A stretch of 64,000 bases of DNA from Halovenus rubra (GTDB lineage: Archaea; Halobacteriota; Halobacteria; Halobacteriales; Haloarculaceae), in assembly GCF_026586665.1 (NCBI RefSeq), contig NZ_JAODIY010000008.1, positions 93,106 through 157,105 of the forward strand, read 5' to 3'. Positions 35,835-44,619 of the stretch are shown piece by piece. The notes under the pieces were generated by a model, which saw only the letters and a list, made by a program, of their open reading frames with translations, had not been told where the DNA came from and searched no databases. A program made the translations under genes and the position numbers. Numbering within the stretch: position 1 is the stretch's first letter; every line of letters starts with the position of its first letter.

Positions 35835-35885
35835 TTGTCGCCGGAGGCGTGAGCTTCTTTGTTGTTCCTCACCCAAGGGGGAAGT

Positions 35886-36131
35886 ATGCAAGTAGAATTT
35901 GACCGAGACACCTGTATCGGTATGTTTCAATGTGTCGAAGAGTGGGATGTCTTTGAGCCAGACCGCGACGATGGGAAAGCAGACCTTGTCGAGAGCGAGG
36001 AACGCGAAGAAGATGTGTTTGTCCGTGAGGTTCCGGACGACGCCGAGTTCGATGCGAAGTTCGCGGCCCGTGTCTGCCCTGTCGACGCGATTGTTATCTA
36101 CGACGACGACGGCGAACAGCTCGTCCCCTGA
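35886..36131 (+). CDS. Ferredoxin with three cluster cysteines
   Basis: 81 residues from MQVEFDRDTCIGMFQC. Cluster ligands visible are Cys-x5-Cys (CIGMFQC) and a C-terminal CPVDAI. The middle cysteine of a CxxCxxC site is replaced by Met, the pattern of single-cluster [3Fe-4S]-type ferredoxins. The loop between them is very acidic. A redox partner is not evident from its neighbours. Confidence 0.85.
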   Translation: MQVEFDRDTCIGMFQCVEEWDVFEPDRDDGKADLVESEEREEDVFVREVPDDAEFDAKFAARVCPVDAIVIYDDDGEQLVP

Positions 36132-36180
36132 GCCACGGAAATCTGGAGGGTTTTTGTCGTTGCTGGCTAAATAGACGGAT

Positions 36181-36273
36181 ATGAGTACGCCAACGAAAAT
36201 CGTGCTTGGGACGATTGGACTCTCAGTTGTCGCTGGACTCGTACTGGCTGTCAACGTCGGGTTGACAACCTGA
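36181..36273 (+). CDS. 30-residue single-span membrane peptide
   Basis: ATG 36181 to TGA 36271-36273. It reads MSTPTKIVLGTIGLSVVAGL and continues hydrophobic to VNVGLTT, i.e. a short polar start and one membrane helix. The next gene's ATG follows its stop codon with no gap, which suggests it is really translated and coupled. Function unknown. Confidence 0.55.
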   Translation: MSTPTKIVLGTIGLSVVAGLVLAVNVGLTT

Positions 36274-37056
36274 ATGTTCACCGAACGCTCGCTGTCGGAT
36301 GCAGTCGCTTCGGTTAAAGAGCGCCATGCCCCCGACGCGCTTGTCGTTGATAGTGCCGAGAACTTCGAGACACTCCCTTCGGCACAGGCCGAGGAGTTGC
36401 TGCTAGTAACCGATAACATCGACCCAGTAACTCACCCTGATGAGTGGCTGCCGCCCGACACACCGGAAGTACTGAGGCAGTATGCGAGCAGTGACCTGAC
36501 TGTCGGAATGCCCGGCGATGGGAGTGTCGTCTGGACTCACCAGACTGACCCGGCAGTCGTCATCTGCAAACCTCGGCTAAACGAATCACCGGACGCATTC
36601 GCCGACTTCCTGCTAGCAGAGGCACTCGTGGAGGTTGGCCTCAACGAGCCAGAACAGTTCCTCGGGTTTTTCAGTGAAGGGTACCCTCGCTTCGTTGATT
36701 CGACGGCTGACTTGCTTTCACCCGTCGAGACATATCAGGTAGCAACAGCCTGCTACGATGGCTTCCTTGGTCTCCAGACCCGCGAGGTGTTTGCCGACTG
36801 GGACGGACCATTGTTCGACGCGTGGGCTGATGCCGGCGAACGCCTTGAACCACGTCTCGACACGCTTTCCGAGGAGATGGCCCGAAAGAATACCCGTTTT
36901 GCTGATGCAGCCGAACTCGCCTGTAGTGCCATTAAACACGCCGGCGAGTTACCGCCGCCGTTCGAGGCACTCAATACAACCGTCTACCTTGACCACGGCC
37001 CAGAGTACGCTATCGAATGGGCAGAGCGGACCGTCGATGCACTAGTCGAAGAGTAA
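36274..37056 (+). CDS. Conserved-looking hypothetical protein
   Basis: 260 residues, acidic, soluble, with no motif I can name. It has an N-terminal Rossmann-like run (DALVVDSAENFETLPSAQAEELLLVTD), a central KPRLNESPDAFADFLLAEALVEVG and a helical C-terminal half (YQVATACYDGFLGLQTREVF). The codon usage and acidic bias match the core genome. It is translationally adjacent to the 30-residue membrane peptide. Confidence 0.7.
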   Translation: MFTERSLSDAVASVKERHAPDALVVDSAENFETLPSAQAEELLLVTDNIDPVTHPDEWLPPDTPEVLRQYASSDLTVGMPGDGSVVWTHQTDPAVVICKPRLNESPDAFADFLLAEALVEVGLNEPEQFLGFFSEGYPRFVDSTADLLSPVETYQVATACYDGFLGLQTREVFADWDGPLFDAWADAGERLEPRLDTLSEEMARKNTRFADAAELACSAIKHAGELPPPFEALNTTVYLDHGPEYAIEWAERTVDALVEE

Positions 37057-37066
37057 CTCGGACAGG

Positions 37067-37678
37067 TCACGCCGTCGCGACAGCAGACACCCACTTGTCT
37101 TTGGTTCGGGCGGTGTTCAGTTCAAATCCCACACTGTTGAGGAGCGTCCGGAACGCGTCGGCCTGATAGTACTCGAAATGCCTGTTTGTCGAATCATCGT
37201 CTAGTTGCTCGTCTCGTTTGACTGCGATAAATAGTGTCCCCGCCGGGCGGAGCACGCGATGCCAGTCACGGAGTGTCTGTGTGGCTGCCGACCGAGGGAT
37301 ATGATGGAACGACGCCGACGCCCAGATACCGTCGAATGAGTTATCTTGAAACGGCAGCGAACGCATATCGCCACAGACGAATTCAGCCCCAGAGACGCGT
37401 TTGGTTCCCTCACGGAGAAATGACTGCGTGATATCGAGGCCAGTCACGTCGTGGCCGGCCGCGGCAAATACATCGACATCCGGTCCCGGACCACAGCCAA
37501 TATCAAGTAGCTGTGCGGTGTCACCGGAGCAGGCCGATTCAAGCGCGTCGAAAAACGGGTCGCCATACAGTCGTGCGACTGATTCTGTACTGTATTTCTC
37601 GATGTACGAACCAGCCTCCGATTCATAAATATTCCGTGTCTGTGAAACTTCGTCCACGTGGACAACGGTGTCTCCCAT
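37067..37678 (-). CDS. Class I SAM-dependent methyltransferase
   Basis: 203 residues from MGDTVVHVDEVSQTRNIYES; the longer upstream frame adds ~57 residues that are not part of the fold. Motif I is LLDIGCGPGPDVDVFAAAGHDVTGLDIT, motif II/III is FVCGDMRSLPFQDNSFDGIWASASFHHIP, and a post-motif is LRPAGTLFIAVKRDE. This is a Methyltransf_11-type small-molecule methyltransferase with unknown substrate. Confidence 0.88.
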   Translation of the reverse strand: MGDTVVHVDEVSQTRNIYESEAGSYIEKYSTESVARLYGDPFFDALESACSGDTAQLLDIGCGPGPDVDVFAAAGHDVTGLDITQSFLREGTKRVSGAEFVCGDMRSLPFQDNSFDGIWASASFHHIPRSAATQTLRDWHRVLRPAGTLFIAVKRDEQLDDDSTNRHFEYYQADAFRTLLNSVGFELNTARTKDKWVSAVATA

Positions 37679-37884
37679 CGTGATAACAGCTCGGTATCCA
37701 AACAGACCCGTTTTCGACAGCCATTCAGCCAGCAGATTGCCCACCACTACGACAAACAGATCCGAGAGAATGGTCTCGAAGCACTGGCTAAGAATCAAGA
37801 GACCAAAGCAAAAGAGCCCGGACAGTTCAACAACCCCATTCTCGAACAAATCAACTCCTGTACCAGTCTGGACAGCCTGTCCCG

Positions 37885-38598
37885 TTAGGTCGCCACAGGC
37901 CGCGCGGACGGAGCCATCCCATTAGCCCGAAGATAGCTGACAATTGTGTACACGACCGGCGTATCAAGCGCCGCGATTCCCAGTTTGATAATATACTGTC
38001 CAACGAGCAACTGCAACAGAAGCGAGGCCGAGGATACGTTGCCGATACCGGCAATCTGAGGAACAAGATAGAACGCCATCAGAACGAAAATTGCCGTGTC
38101 GATAAACTGACTCGTCGCGGTAGAGCCGAGGTTGCGAAGCCAGAGATGGCGGCCGTCAGTTTTTGTACGGATACGGTCGAAGACAAATACATCCCAGTTC
38201 TGGCTAACGAGATACGCGGCGAGACTCCCAACGACAATGTTTGTACTCAGTCCTAGAACGGACTCAAACGTTGCCGGGTCGACACCCTGCTCGGAGCCGG
38301 GTGCGACGATTGCAAGCCACACCAGCCCAAGCATTACGAAATTCATCATGAATCCAACATTAACCATCACCGTTGCCTCTTGGCGGCCGTACAGTTCAGT
38401 GTAGCAGTCTGAGGCCACAAACGTCACCGCATACGCGAGGACGCCAGCAGGAACGGTGATACTGCTTTCGACGATAGGAAACGAGCCGGGAAGCGAAAAC
38501 GCCAATAGCTTCACTGCGAGAAGCTGTGCAGTGACCAGTCCTGTAACGAACAGCGCTGCCAGCGCGATTTTTGCCCCGTCAGTCGTCCGCTCACTCAT
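37885..38598 (-). CDS. Queuosine-precursor transporter family (YhhQ/QPTR-like)
   Basis: 237 residues from MSERTTDGAKIALAALFVTG; an upstream ATG at 38649 is less likely. Six or seven membrane helices, with the family signature VAYAVTFVASDCYTELYGRQEA-like (here AVTFVASDCYTELYGRQEA) and a late ATSQFIDTAIFVLMAF. YhhQ proteins import 7-deazaguanine precursors. In archaea the likely use is archaeosine synthesis, which is inference. Confidence 0.85.
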   Translation of the reverse strand: MSERTTDGAKIALAALFVTGLVTAQLLAVKLLAFSLPGSFPIVESSITVPAGVLAYAVTFVASDCYTELYGRQEATVMVNVGFMMNFVMLGLVWLAIVAPGSEQGVDPATFESVLGLSTNIVVGSLAAYLVSQNWDVFVFDRIRTKTDGRHLWLRNLGSTATSQFIDTAIFVLMAFYLVPQIAGIGNVSSASLLLQLLVGQYIIKLGIAALDTPVVYTIVSYLRANGMAPSARPVAT

Positions 38599-39120
38599 TG
38601 TCTCGCCACCATGCGCTGTTTCGTCGCTGCTGACAAATATGTCTGGCACAGCCGTTAATCATATCACAGTATTCCTCACATAGCCCTATAAGCGTATAGA
38701 CTTGGATTGGGGGATGAAACAGGACCACTCCGTGTGATAGGTAGACACATACTCCTGGGCCCTGTTATCGCCGAAGCTGTCGTGCTAGCTGTAATGTCTC
38801 ACGGTAGCCGACTTGGCAACCGCGAGTCCGGTGTAGCTCGCGGCTGGGTTCCGCGGTAGCCTGTTTTTAACCGTGTAGTTGACCGCCTGTGTCGGGGACA
38901 GACCAACAGTGCCTGAGCCAACCGGCTGGCCACATCGACTGGAGGTGACCACGATGCGACGTAGTGAGGTGCTCTTGTTGCCGAGAGCGACCTGCTGGGG
39001 ATTCCCTGACCGGTCGTCTGGTATGGCACCGTCGAGGAGGTGACAGAGATTGGTGGTTGAGGTCGCCGCGTAATCGCTCTTCCGCCAGCACTTTGGAACA
39101 CACTCTCCGAACCAGTGAGT
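38599..39120. other. Intergenic region, no gene recognised
   Basis: About 520 bases. Short frames exist on both strands but none has haloarchaeal codon bias or a recognisable family. The segment 38745-39100 is GC-rich with many short inverted repeats (for example around CGCGAGTCCGGTG ... CTCGCGGC at 38820-38845), which could reflect a structured RNA or a decayed gene. The transporter gene's promoter lies in the AT-rich part at 38655-38700. Confidence 0.4.
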
Positions 39121-39897
39121 ATGGACAACAGTCTACGTACTGTTACACAGGCAGAGTCGACATTGCTCGGGAGTTGGCAGGTTGTCCCCCACCCAGCAGT
39201 GGCCGAACTCGTGGCGAGTTTCGGCTACGACTTTGTCGGCATCGATATGGAGCACTCCCCGGCAACAGACGAGACGCTGGCGGATCTGCTCCGGGCCGTC
39301 GACGCCGTCGACGGCGAGACCGAGACGCTCGTTCGGGTGGCCGACGACGACCCGACAACACTCCAGCGGACGCTTGACCTCGGCCCAGACGCAGTTCTTG
39401 TCCCGATGGTCCACACGGCCGAACAGGCCGAGGCAATCGTCGACACTGTCCGGTACCCACCAAAGGGCAGTCGCGGTGTCGGCCCGGGGCGGGCGGCGAC
39501 ATACGGACGCACGCTCAACGAGCAGGTCACAGCCGACGATGAGGCCTTCGCGACGCATGTCCAACTCGAATCCGAGCAAGCAATCGAAAACGTCGACGAG
39601 ATTGCCACAGTCGAAGGTATCGACGGCGTCTTTATCGGGCCGATAGACCTCTCGATGGCACTTGACTGTTTTGGCGAGTGGGACACAGAGCAGTTCACCA
39701 CGGCTGTTGACCACGCGCTGACAGCGGCTCGGGATGCTGACGTAGCTGTCGGCACGTTTGCAGCAAGCGAACAGGACCGAGAACAGCGTATGACGTGGGG
39801 AGTCGACTATCTCGTTGCCGGGATGGACCTCTCATATCTGAGCGACGGCGCAACGGCTGCACTCGAACACGGGAAAGCGCTCAGTAAAACTAAATAA
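39121..39897 (+). CDS. HpcH/HpaI aldolase family protein
   Basis: 258 residues from the ATG at 39121. Class II pyruvate-aldolase fold: LGSWQVVPHPAVAELVASFGYDFVGIDMEHSP, a conserved Arg in LVRVADDDP, VLVPMVHTAEQAEAIV, PPKGSRGVGPGRA (pyruvate/metal site) and DGVFIGPIDLSMAL. Relatives include 4-hydroxy-2-oxoheptanedioate and 2-keto-3-deoxy-L-rhamnonate aldolases. The real substrate is unknown and the neighbours give no pathway. It is separate from the CitE-type lyase at 24875. Confidence 0.88.
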   Translation: MDNSLRTVTQAESTLLGSWQVVPHPAVAELVASFGYDFVGIDMEHSPATDETLADLLRAVDAVDGETETLVRVADDDPTTLQRTLDLGPDAVLVPMVHTAEQAEAIVDTVRYPPKGSRGVGPGRAATYGRTLNEQVTADDEAFATHVQLESEQAIENVDEIATVEGIDGVFIGPIDLSMALDCFGEWDTEQFTTAVDHALTAARDADVAVGTFAASEQDREQRMTWGVDYLVAGMDLSYLSDGATAALEHGKALSKTK

Positions 39898-39902
39898 CAG
39901 GT

Positions 39903-41030
39903 TCAAAGCCGCTCACGGACGGCTTCGGCGTCGTAGTTAAGCGAGAGTTTCCGGGAGCGGCCACGTCCTTCGACATCGGTGTAGGACGCGTCGATGACGC
40001 CGAGCTGGTCAAGCTTGTTGATTATCTCAGAGTAGCGGGTGTAGCCGAGGTCTGTCCGGTCGTTGAACGCGTCGTAGATGTTGCCTGCCTGTTCGCCGTC
40101 GTGTTCGGCAATGGCAGCAAGCAACTCGGATTCAGAGTCAGACAGTTCGCCCAGTCGACGTGAAAGATGGACGTACTTCGATTTCTCGTAGGACTCTTCG
40201 ACATCTGCTTTCTCGGCTGTCCGGCTGGCACGCATCTCAGCGTTGAGACCGGCACGGCGGAGCAGGTCGATACCTACCCGAAGATCTCCGCCCTGTTCGA
40301 CGGTGAGTTCGGCAACCCGGTCGAGTACCTGCGGGCCAACCGCCCCATCATGGAAGCCGCGGTCGGCACGTTTTCGGAGGATTTCGGCGATTTCTGGTTC
40401 GTCGTACGGCGGGAAATAGATATCCTCAGGGCGGAAAACGCTCTGGACGCGCCCGTCGAGTTCGGCCATCATATCGAGTTCGAGGTCCGAAGAGATGATG
40501 ATGACGCCGATACGCGCTCCGCCCTGTTCTTCATGAGCGCGCAGCAGGGAGTACAGCGTATCTGAGGCCTCAGACTCGTAAAACAGGTAGTTGACATCGT
40601 CGAGCGCAACGACAAGCACTTCATCTTCTTCGACAAGCCGGTCGGTTACCTGTGAGAACAGCTTCTTGAATGAGATGCCGGACGATGGCGGTTCGTAATC
40701 GAAGACACCCTCAAAAAGCTGAGAGAATACCGCATATCGTGTCGAGTTGACCTGGCAGTTTACCCGAATTGGGTTAATCTCAGTCCGCGCGCGCAACTCA
40801 TCAAACAGAATGTGGACCGCGGTGGTTTTGCCAGTCCCGGGTGGTCCCTGTGCCATGACGTTCAGCGGGCGCGAGCCACGCACAGCCGGTTTGAGCGCGT
40901 ATTTCAGGTTTTTCATCTGGCTCTCGCGGTGGAGAAACGTCTCTGGTAGATAATCGATTTCGAAGACGCGCTCGTCGCGAAACACGGACTCGTCCCACGA
41001 TAACATGTCGTCCTCGGGGTCGTCCGCCAT
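39903..41030 (-). CDS. Orc1/Cdc6-family replication initiator
   Basis: 375 residues, AAA+ ATPase. It shows an initiator N-terminus (RDERVFEIDYLPETFLHRESQ), Walker A GPPGTGKTT, Walker B VVALDDVNYLFYE, sensor 1 IGVIIISSD and arginine-finger region DGRVQSVFRPEDIYFPPY. A C-terminal winged helix (DLGYTRYSEIINKLDQLGVIDA) would bind origin DNA. I see no clear origin-recognition boxes in the upstream 311 bases, so this copy may act at a distant origin or as a regulator. Confidence 0.9.
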   Translation of the reverse strand: MADDPEDDMLSWDESVFRDERVFEIDYLPETFLHRESQMKNLKYALKPAVRGSRPLNVMAQGPPGTGKTTAVHILFDELRARTEINPIRVNCQVNSTRYAVFSQLFEGVFDYEPPSSGISFKKLFSQVTDRLVEEDEVLVVALDDVNYLFYESEASDTLYSLLRAHEEQGGARIGVIIISSDLELDMMAELDGRVQSVFRPEDIYFPPYDEPEIAEILRKRADRGFHDGAVGPQVLDRVAELTVEQGGDLRVGIDLLRRAGLNAEMRASRTAEKADVEESYEKSKYVHLSRRLGELSDSESELLAAIAEHDGEQAGNIYDAFNDRTDLGYTRYSEIINKLDQLGVIDASYTDVEGRGRSRKLSLNYDAEAVRERL

Positions 41031-41341
41031 TATACTTTCACCGAGCTTTTCGGGCTACTTAACAGTACCGAGGACTCAGTTATCGTACATAAATAATCAC
41101 AAATGCGACTAGCTTTCACGGAGCAGAAGATATTCTAGGCATGGATCCACTTCGCGTTCGACTCGACACGTATCATCGGCCTGCTGGCGGTCATCAGCCG
41201 CTCCGTATTTGACCTGTTGCTCCAAATCGAGAGCACGCTCCTGTTGTCTTTTGTGACTCACAACACGCTGTACTACTGATACAAAACAGTGGTATTAATT
41301 CCAGAACCGAGCCCAGAAGGGAGATGTATGTCCGAAAGCAG
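41031..41341. other. Intergenic region upstream of the Orc1/Cdc6 gene
   Basis: 311 bases. It holds a TATA-like element for the initiator gene on the minus strand (about 41060-41068 or 41085-41095). I looked for paired G-tract origin-recognition boxes and AT-rich unwinding stretches and saw neither convincingly. No gene found. Confidence 0.45.
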
Positions 41342-43324
41342 TCAGAATTTCTCCAGTAAACCCGCATAAAAATCGCTTTCGGCGACGTTTTCGTCGGCCA
41401 GCTTTTCGACAATAAGTTCCGGCGTCGAGCGCGCGAGTCGGCCCTTGACCGGTGTCCGGTCAACCAGCAACTCGCCGTCGGCAATACCCGATGCTTCGAT
41501 ACCGTCAACAGCGAGTTCTGTCTCAGCGACTTCACGGATTTCGCTGGCAAGGTGTGAGACGAACACTGCCGTTGCGTCCCGCTCGGCGAGTGCCTCGAGA
41601 ATTCCGGCCATGATGTTGGCGCTTGCGCCGGGTTCAGTGATGCTTTCGAGTTCATCGACCAGCACAAGCACCGGGCGGTCCTCACTGATACTTGTGGTCA
41701 ACTCGCCGAACTCTCTGAGCGTCGACTCAAATGCTCCCGCATCCAGCGTTCCCTGGTTTTTGGCGTGATACTGAAGTTCACCGGTACGTGCAACCCGTGC
41801 GTGCTCAGCTGGAACAGGCAACCCCATGTGTGTGAGTGTTACGATAAGGGCGACCAAATCAAGCATCGAAGTCTTGCCGCCGCTGTTGACTCCCGAAAGC
41901 AGTGTGACACCCGAGACCTCATAGTCGACGGGTTCGACATCTTCGAAGGCGACGTCCAGAAGTGGGGACCGACCGCCTTCGATGGTGAATCCATCACCGC
42001 CAACTGTGGGCATCGTACAGTCGAAGTCCCGGGCAAAGCGGGAAATGGCGAGGTCAACATCCAGTTCGAGAGCACACTCAACAAGTTGTTGACAGTCCGT
42101 ACGCATCCCTGCGAGGTCGCTTGCAAGCTCACGTTTCTGTCGCGTCGCACGGCGGTCGCGGGCGGCTGTCAGCTCGGTCCGAAGGCGGTTGACGACTTCC
42201 TCGTCGTGTTCGACTGGGTATGCAGGGTCGTCACCGAAGGCTCGTCGAGCGATTGCCTCCGTCTCTCGTAGGTTGAGTGTCTCCACGAGTGCATCGCGGG
42301 CTTGCTCAACGGCGGCGTCATACTCGTCTGCGAGTTCGCGTTGGAGCAGCGAATCAACACCTGCACCACGCTCAACCAACGAGAGCAGGTCGGTGCCATC
42401 AATCGTTACGTCGCGTTCCTCGATTGCGTCCCGGAGGTGGTCGTTGGCCACGCGCTCAGCTTGGCTAACAGCTGCGTCAATATCGTTGACAGCAGTTGTC
42501 AGTCGGTCGAGTTCCTCGTCGCCACGAACTGCGCCGTCCGTATCGAGCCGGTCCAGCGCAGTTTCGAGTGAGTCGAGGTCACAGGATGGGTCGAGACCCG
42601 CAGTACGGTGGACCCGCGCAGCCGCCTGTAGTCTGTCGCGGTTGTGAGCGAAAAAGCCGAGCGTCCGTTCGGGAACCACAGCCGAGGGGTTCTCAAGTGC
42701 GTCCGGTTCGATGCGAACGTCTCCATCGACATCCGTTCTGGCAAATGACTCATCGAGGACAACAACAGTCGCGTACCCACGAGCAAGTTCGGAGAGCTTC
42801 CGGGCGTTGTCGACAAGTTCGACGCTTACCTCTGGAATAACGTCACGAGCGTGTGCGTATGTTTCAGCGTCCTGTGTAGCAAGACAACGGTCTCGGATAC
42901 GACGGTCAGTCGGCTCAGAAAGCGGTTCGACGCCGTCAAGCGCATCCAGCACCTCGGCGGCAGGCTCTTTATCCATGGCTTGTCGGGTACGTTCACGGAT
43001 ATCTTCGATGCGAGCGCGGGACGCACTCGGGTACAGTGTTTCGAGGCGGTGTGTCGCATAGTCAGTGACCGTCCGCTCCTGTAGTAATGCGAGTACGTCT
43101 TGATAGATTTCTCTCGCGCGCGGTGTTGCTACGAATTCGCCAGGGTCGTCGTAGTTCGCCCGGATAGCACCCCGGGCGATACGAGCGGCGCGCCCTGAAC
43201 TGATTCCCGGTGCGCGCGCGAGTGTGGCGACATCGCCACGTTCGAGTGCGCGCTCAGGGTCGTCGAGTGCCTGTAGTGCGTCGGCAGTCTTCTCACCGAC
43301 ACCCGGTATCGCCGTGAGTTCCAT
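41342..43324 (-). CDS. MutS-related ATPase with N-terminal helix-hairpin-helix
   Basis: 660 residues. A helix-hairpin-helix (MELTAIPGVGEKTADALQAL) at the N-terminus is followed by a long alpha-helical core and a MutS domain V ATPase at the C-terminus. Walker A is SGVNSGGKTSMLD (MutS proper has GPNMGGKST), the mid-domain is LPVPAEHARV, and Walker B is VLVLVDELESITEPGAS, with an FVSHLASEI His loop. There is no mismatch-recognition domain I, so it is unlikely to start mismatch repair. It resembles archaeal MutS paralogues of unclear role (recombination or junction processing). Confidence 0.88.
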   Translation of the reverse strand: MELTAIPGVGEKTADALQALDDPERALERGDVATLARAPGISSGRAARIARGAIRANYDDPGEFVATPRAREIYQDVLALLQERTVTDYATHRLETLYPSASRARIEDIRERTRQAMDKEPAAEVLDALDGVEPLSEPTDRRIRDRCLATQDAETYAHARDVIPEVSVELVDNARKLSELARGYATVVVLDESFARTDVDGDVRIEPDALENPSAVVPERTLGFFAHNRDRLQAAARVHRTAGLDPSCDLDSLETALDRLDTDGAVRGDEELDRLTTAVNDIDAAVSQAERVANDHLRDAIEERDVTIDGTDLLSLVERGAGVDSLLQRELADEYDAAVEQARDALVETLNLRETEAIARRAFGDDPAYPVEHDEEVVNRLRTELTAARDRRATRQKRELASDLAGMRTDCQQLVECALELDVDLAISRFARDFDCTMPTVGGDGFTIEGGRSPLLDVAFEDVEPVDYEVSGVTLLSGVNSGGKTSMLDLVALIVTLTHMGLPVPAEHARVARTGELQYHAKNQGTLDAGAFESTLREFGELTTSISEDRPVLVLVDELESITEPGASANIMAGILEALAERDATAVFVSHLASEIREVAETELAVDGIEASGIADGELLVDRTPVKGRLARSTPELIVEKLADENVAESDFYAGLLEKF

Positions 43325-43422
43325 CTATGTGACCCATTCGAGCCGGGGGTTAAAAATGTAAGTTGGAGAGAGACAGCAGTCCACCCCGAACATCCAAATA
43401 GAATGATACCGTATCACATGAT

Positions 43423-43683
43423 ATGGCGACTTGGGCTTGGCTGCTCGCATATCTTCTCGGGTTTGCTTTGCTCCAGTTGTACCTGTATCGCTACTTCATG
43501 AAGTCGGCGACAGCAAAGTCACCGGAGCGAACAACACCGAGAGTAGAGAGCAGAACGAGAGCATTCAATACGAACGAACGCGGCCCGGATGAGAACCTCG
43601 TGGCCTGCAACACCTGTGGTGCGTACAACGAAAGTCACAGCATGTACACGTTTTGTCGGGAATGTGGACAGCGCCTCGCGTAG
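43423..43683 (+). CDS. Membrane-anchored zinc-ribbon protein
   Basis: 86 residues. One N-terminal membrane helix (WAWLLAYLLGFALLQLYLYRYF), a polar linker, and a C-terminal zinc ribbon with CNTCGAYN and CRECGQRL. This is a common haloarchaeal small-protein design with the ribbon in the cytosol. Function unknown. Confidence 0.75.
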   Translation: MATWAWLLAYLLGFALLQLYLYRYFMKSATAKSPERTTPRVESRTRAFNTNERGPDENLVACNTCGAYNESHSMYTFCRECGQRLA

Positions 43684-43863
43684 CATCGCTATGGCCGCTT
43701 GGTTGTCGTGGACTCATATAGTTACGTGACAGGGGGTGAGGCACACGCCAGACAACCCGTTCGGGTCGAAAATAGACTGACAAGCAGCTGTAACATTCGA
43801 GTAGTTATCAGCGGTGAGAACAAAGAGCAAACAACTATACTTCGAGCCATCATTGTCGGGAGT

Positions 43864-44550
43864 ATGCGTGTTTCCAGTGGCGTCCCCGGGTTCGACCAGC
43901 TTATCGAAGGGGGACTGCTGAGCGACCGATTGTACGTTATCAGCGGTCCGCCCGGCAGCGGCAAGACGACATTTTGTTCGCATTTTATCACACAGGGTGC
44001 AAAAAAAGGTGAGGAGTGTCTGTATGTAACGATGCATGAGAGCAAAGAGGTATTGCTGAGAGATATGTCTGGCTTTAATTTTGGGTTCGACCGAGCGATA
44101 CAGTCAGATTCGATTCAGTTCCTCAACCTCGTCACTGAGTCAGGCAAGCGGACGATAACACAGTTTGGGACCGACGGCGGACTGACGAATAGGCTCATCG
44201 CGTTCATCGAGTCAAACGACATTGACCGCGCAGTCATCGATTCAACGATGTTGCTCCAACACTTTTTTGCGGACGGGAGCGAGGAAATTACGGGCTTCCT
44301 CTCAGCACTCAAGCAGACTGACGCGACAATCTTGCTTATTTCAGAGATGACTGACCCGACGTCGTACTCCGACGAACACTACCTTGCCCACGGTGTCATC
44401 TTCTTCCATAACTTCCTCGATTCGGATGGGATGACGCGGGGTATTCAGGTAATCAAGATGCGTGGGACCGCCATCGATAGCAATATTCGACAGCTCTCGT
44501 TTTCTGATCAGGGACTGCGAATCCATCCAGACGAACAGGTACAGGGCTAA
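43864..44550 (+). CDS. KaiC/RadA-like ATPase (single domain)
   Basis: 228 residues from the ATG at 43864. KaiC-type N-terminus VSSGVPGFDQLIEGGLLSDRLYVISGPPGSGKTTFC (Walker A), LYVTMHESKEVLLRDM (catalytic Glu region), Walker B-like DRAVIDSTMLL and a hydrophobic ILLISEM strand. The C-terminal KMRG motif (VIKMRGTAID) matches the KaiC consensus. Single-domain KaiC-like proteins are frequent in haloarchaea, often linked to signal transduction. Two small genes follow closely and may be in its operon. Confidence 0.88.
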   Translation: MRVSSGVPGFDQLIEGGLLSDRLYVISGPPGSGKTTFCSHFITQGAKKGEECLYVTMHESKEVLLRDMSGFNFGFDRAIQSDSIQFLNLVTESGKRTITQFGTDGGLTNRLIAFIESNDIDRAVIDSTMLLQHFFADGSEEITGFLSALKQTDATILLISEMTDPTSYSDEHYLAHGVIFFHNFLDSDGMTRGIQVIKMRGTAIDSNIRQLSFSDQGLRIHPDEQVQG

Positions 44551-44553
44551 AAT

Positions 44554-44619
44554 ATGACAAATGATGAACGAACAGTTTTCTGGACACCAGACAGGACACA
44601 TCCCCGGGAACAGCCATGA
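44554..44619 (+). CDS. Possible 21-residue peptide between KaiC-like gene and 44616 gene
   Basis: ATG 44554, three bases after the KaiC-like stop, to TGA 44617-44619. The stop overlaps the next ATG as ATGA, the usual sign of translational coupling. The peptide (MTNDERTVFWTPDRTHPREQ then Pro) has no recognisable motif. It could serve only to couple translation. Confidence 0.35.
   Translation: MTNDERTVFWTPDRTHPREQP

Noticed and set aside
37679..37849. 57-residue N-terminal extension of the SAM methyltransferase
   Set aside because: It is hydrophobic and out of keeping with the fold, which is complete from the ATG at 37678.
37658..37888. 76-codon plus-strand frame opposite the methyltransferase gene start
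   Set aside because: It uses a GTG start inside another gene's first codons, has no recognisable motif and no upstream promoter, so it is probably a chance frame. A gene remnant cannot be excluded.
38799..39128. Overlapping frames on both strands of the 38.6-39.1 kb region
   Set aside because: They are Arg/Pro/Ser-rich with no haloarchaeal acidic bias and no family signature. I compared the region from memory with rRNA, 7S RNA and RNase P RNA and found no match.
41031..41341. Replication origin next to the Orc1/Cdc6 gene
   Set aside because: No paired origin-recognition boxes or AT-rich unwinding element could be seen, and the gene order does not resemble the main haloarchaeal origin.
43699..43863. 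Longer N-terminus for the KaiC-like gene
   Set aside because: The extra 55 residues are basic, low in acidic residues and unlike KaiC. The ATG at 43864 directly precedes the conserved VSSGVPGFDQLI.
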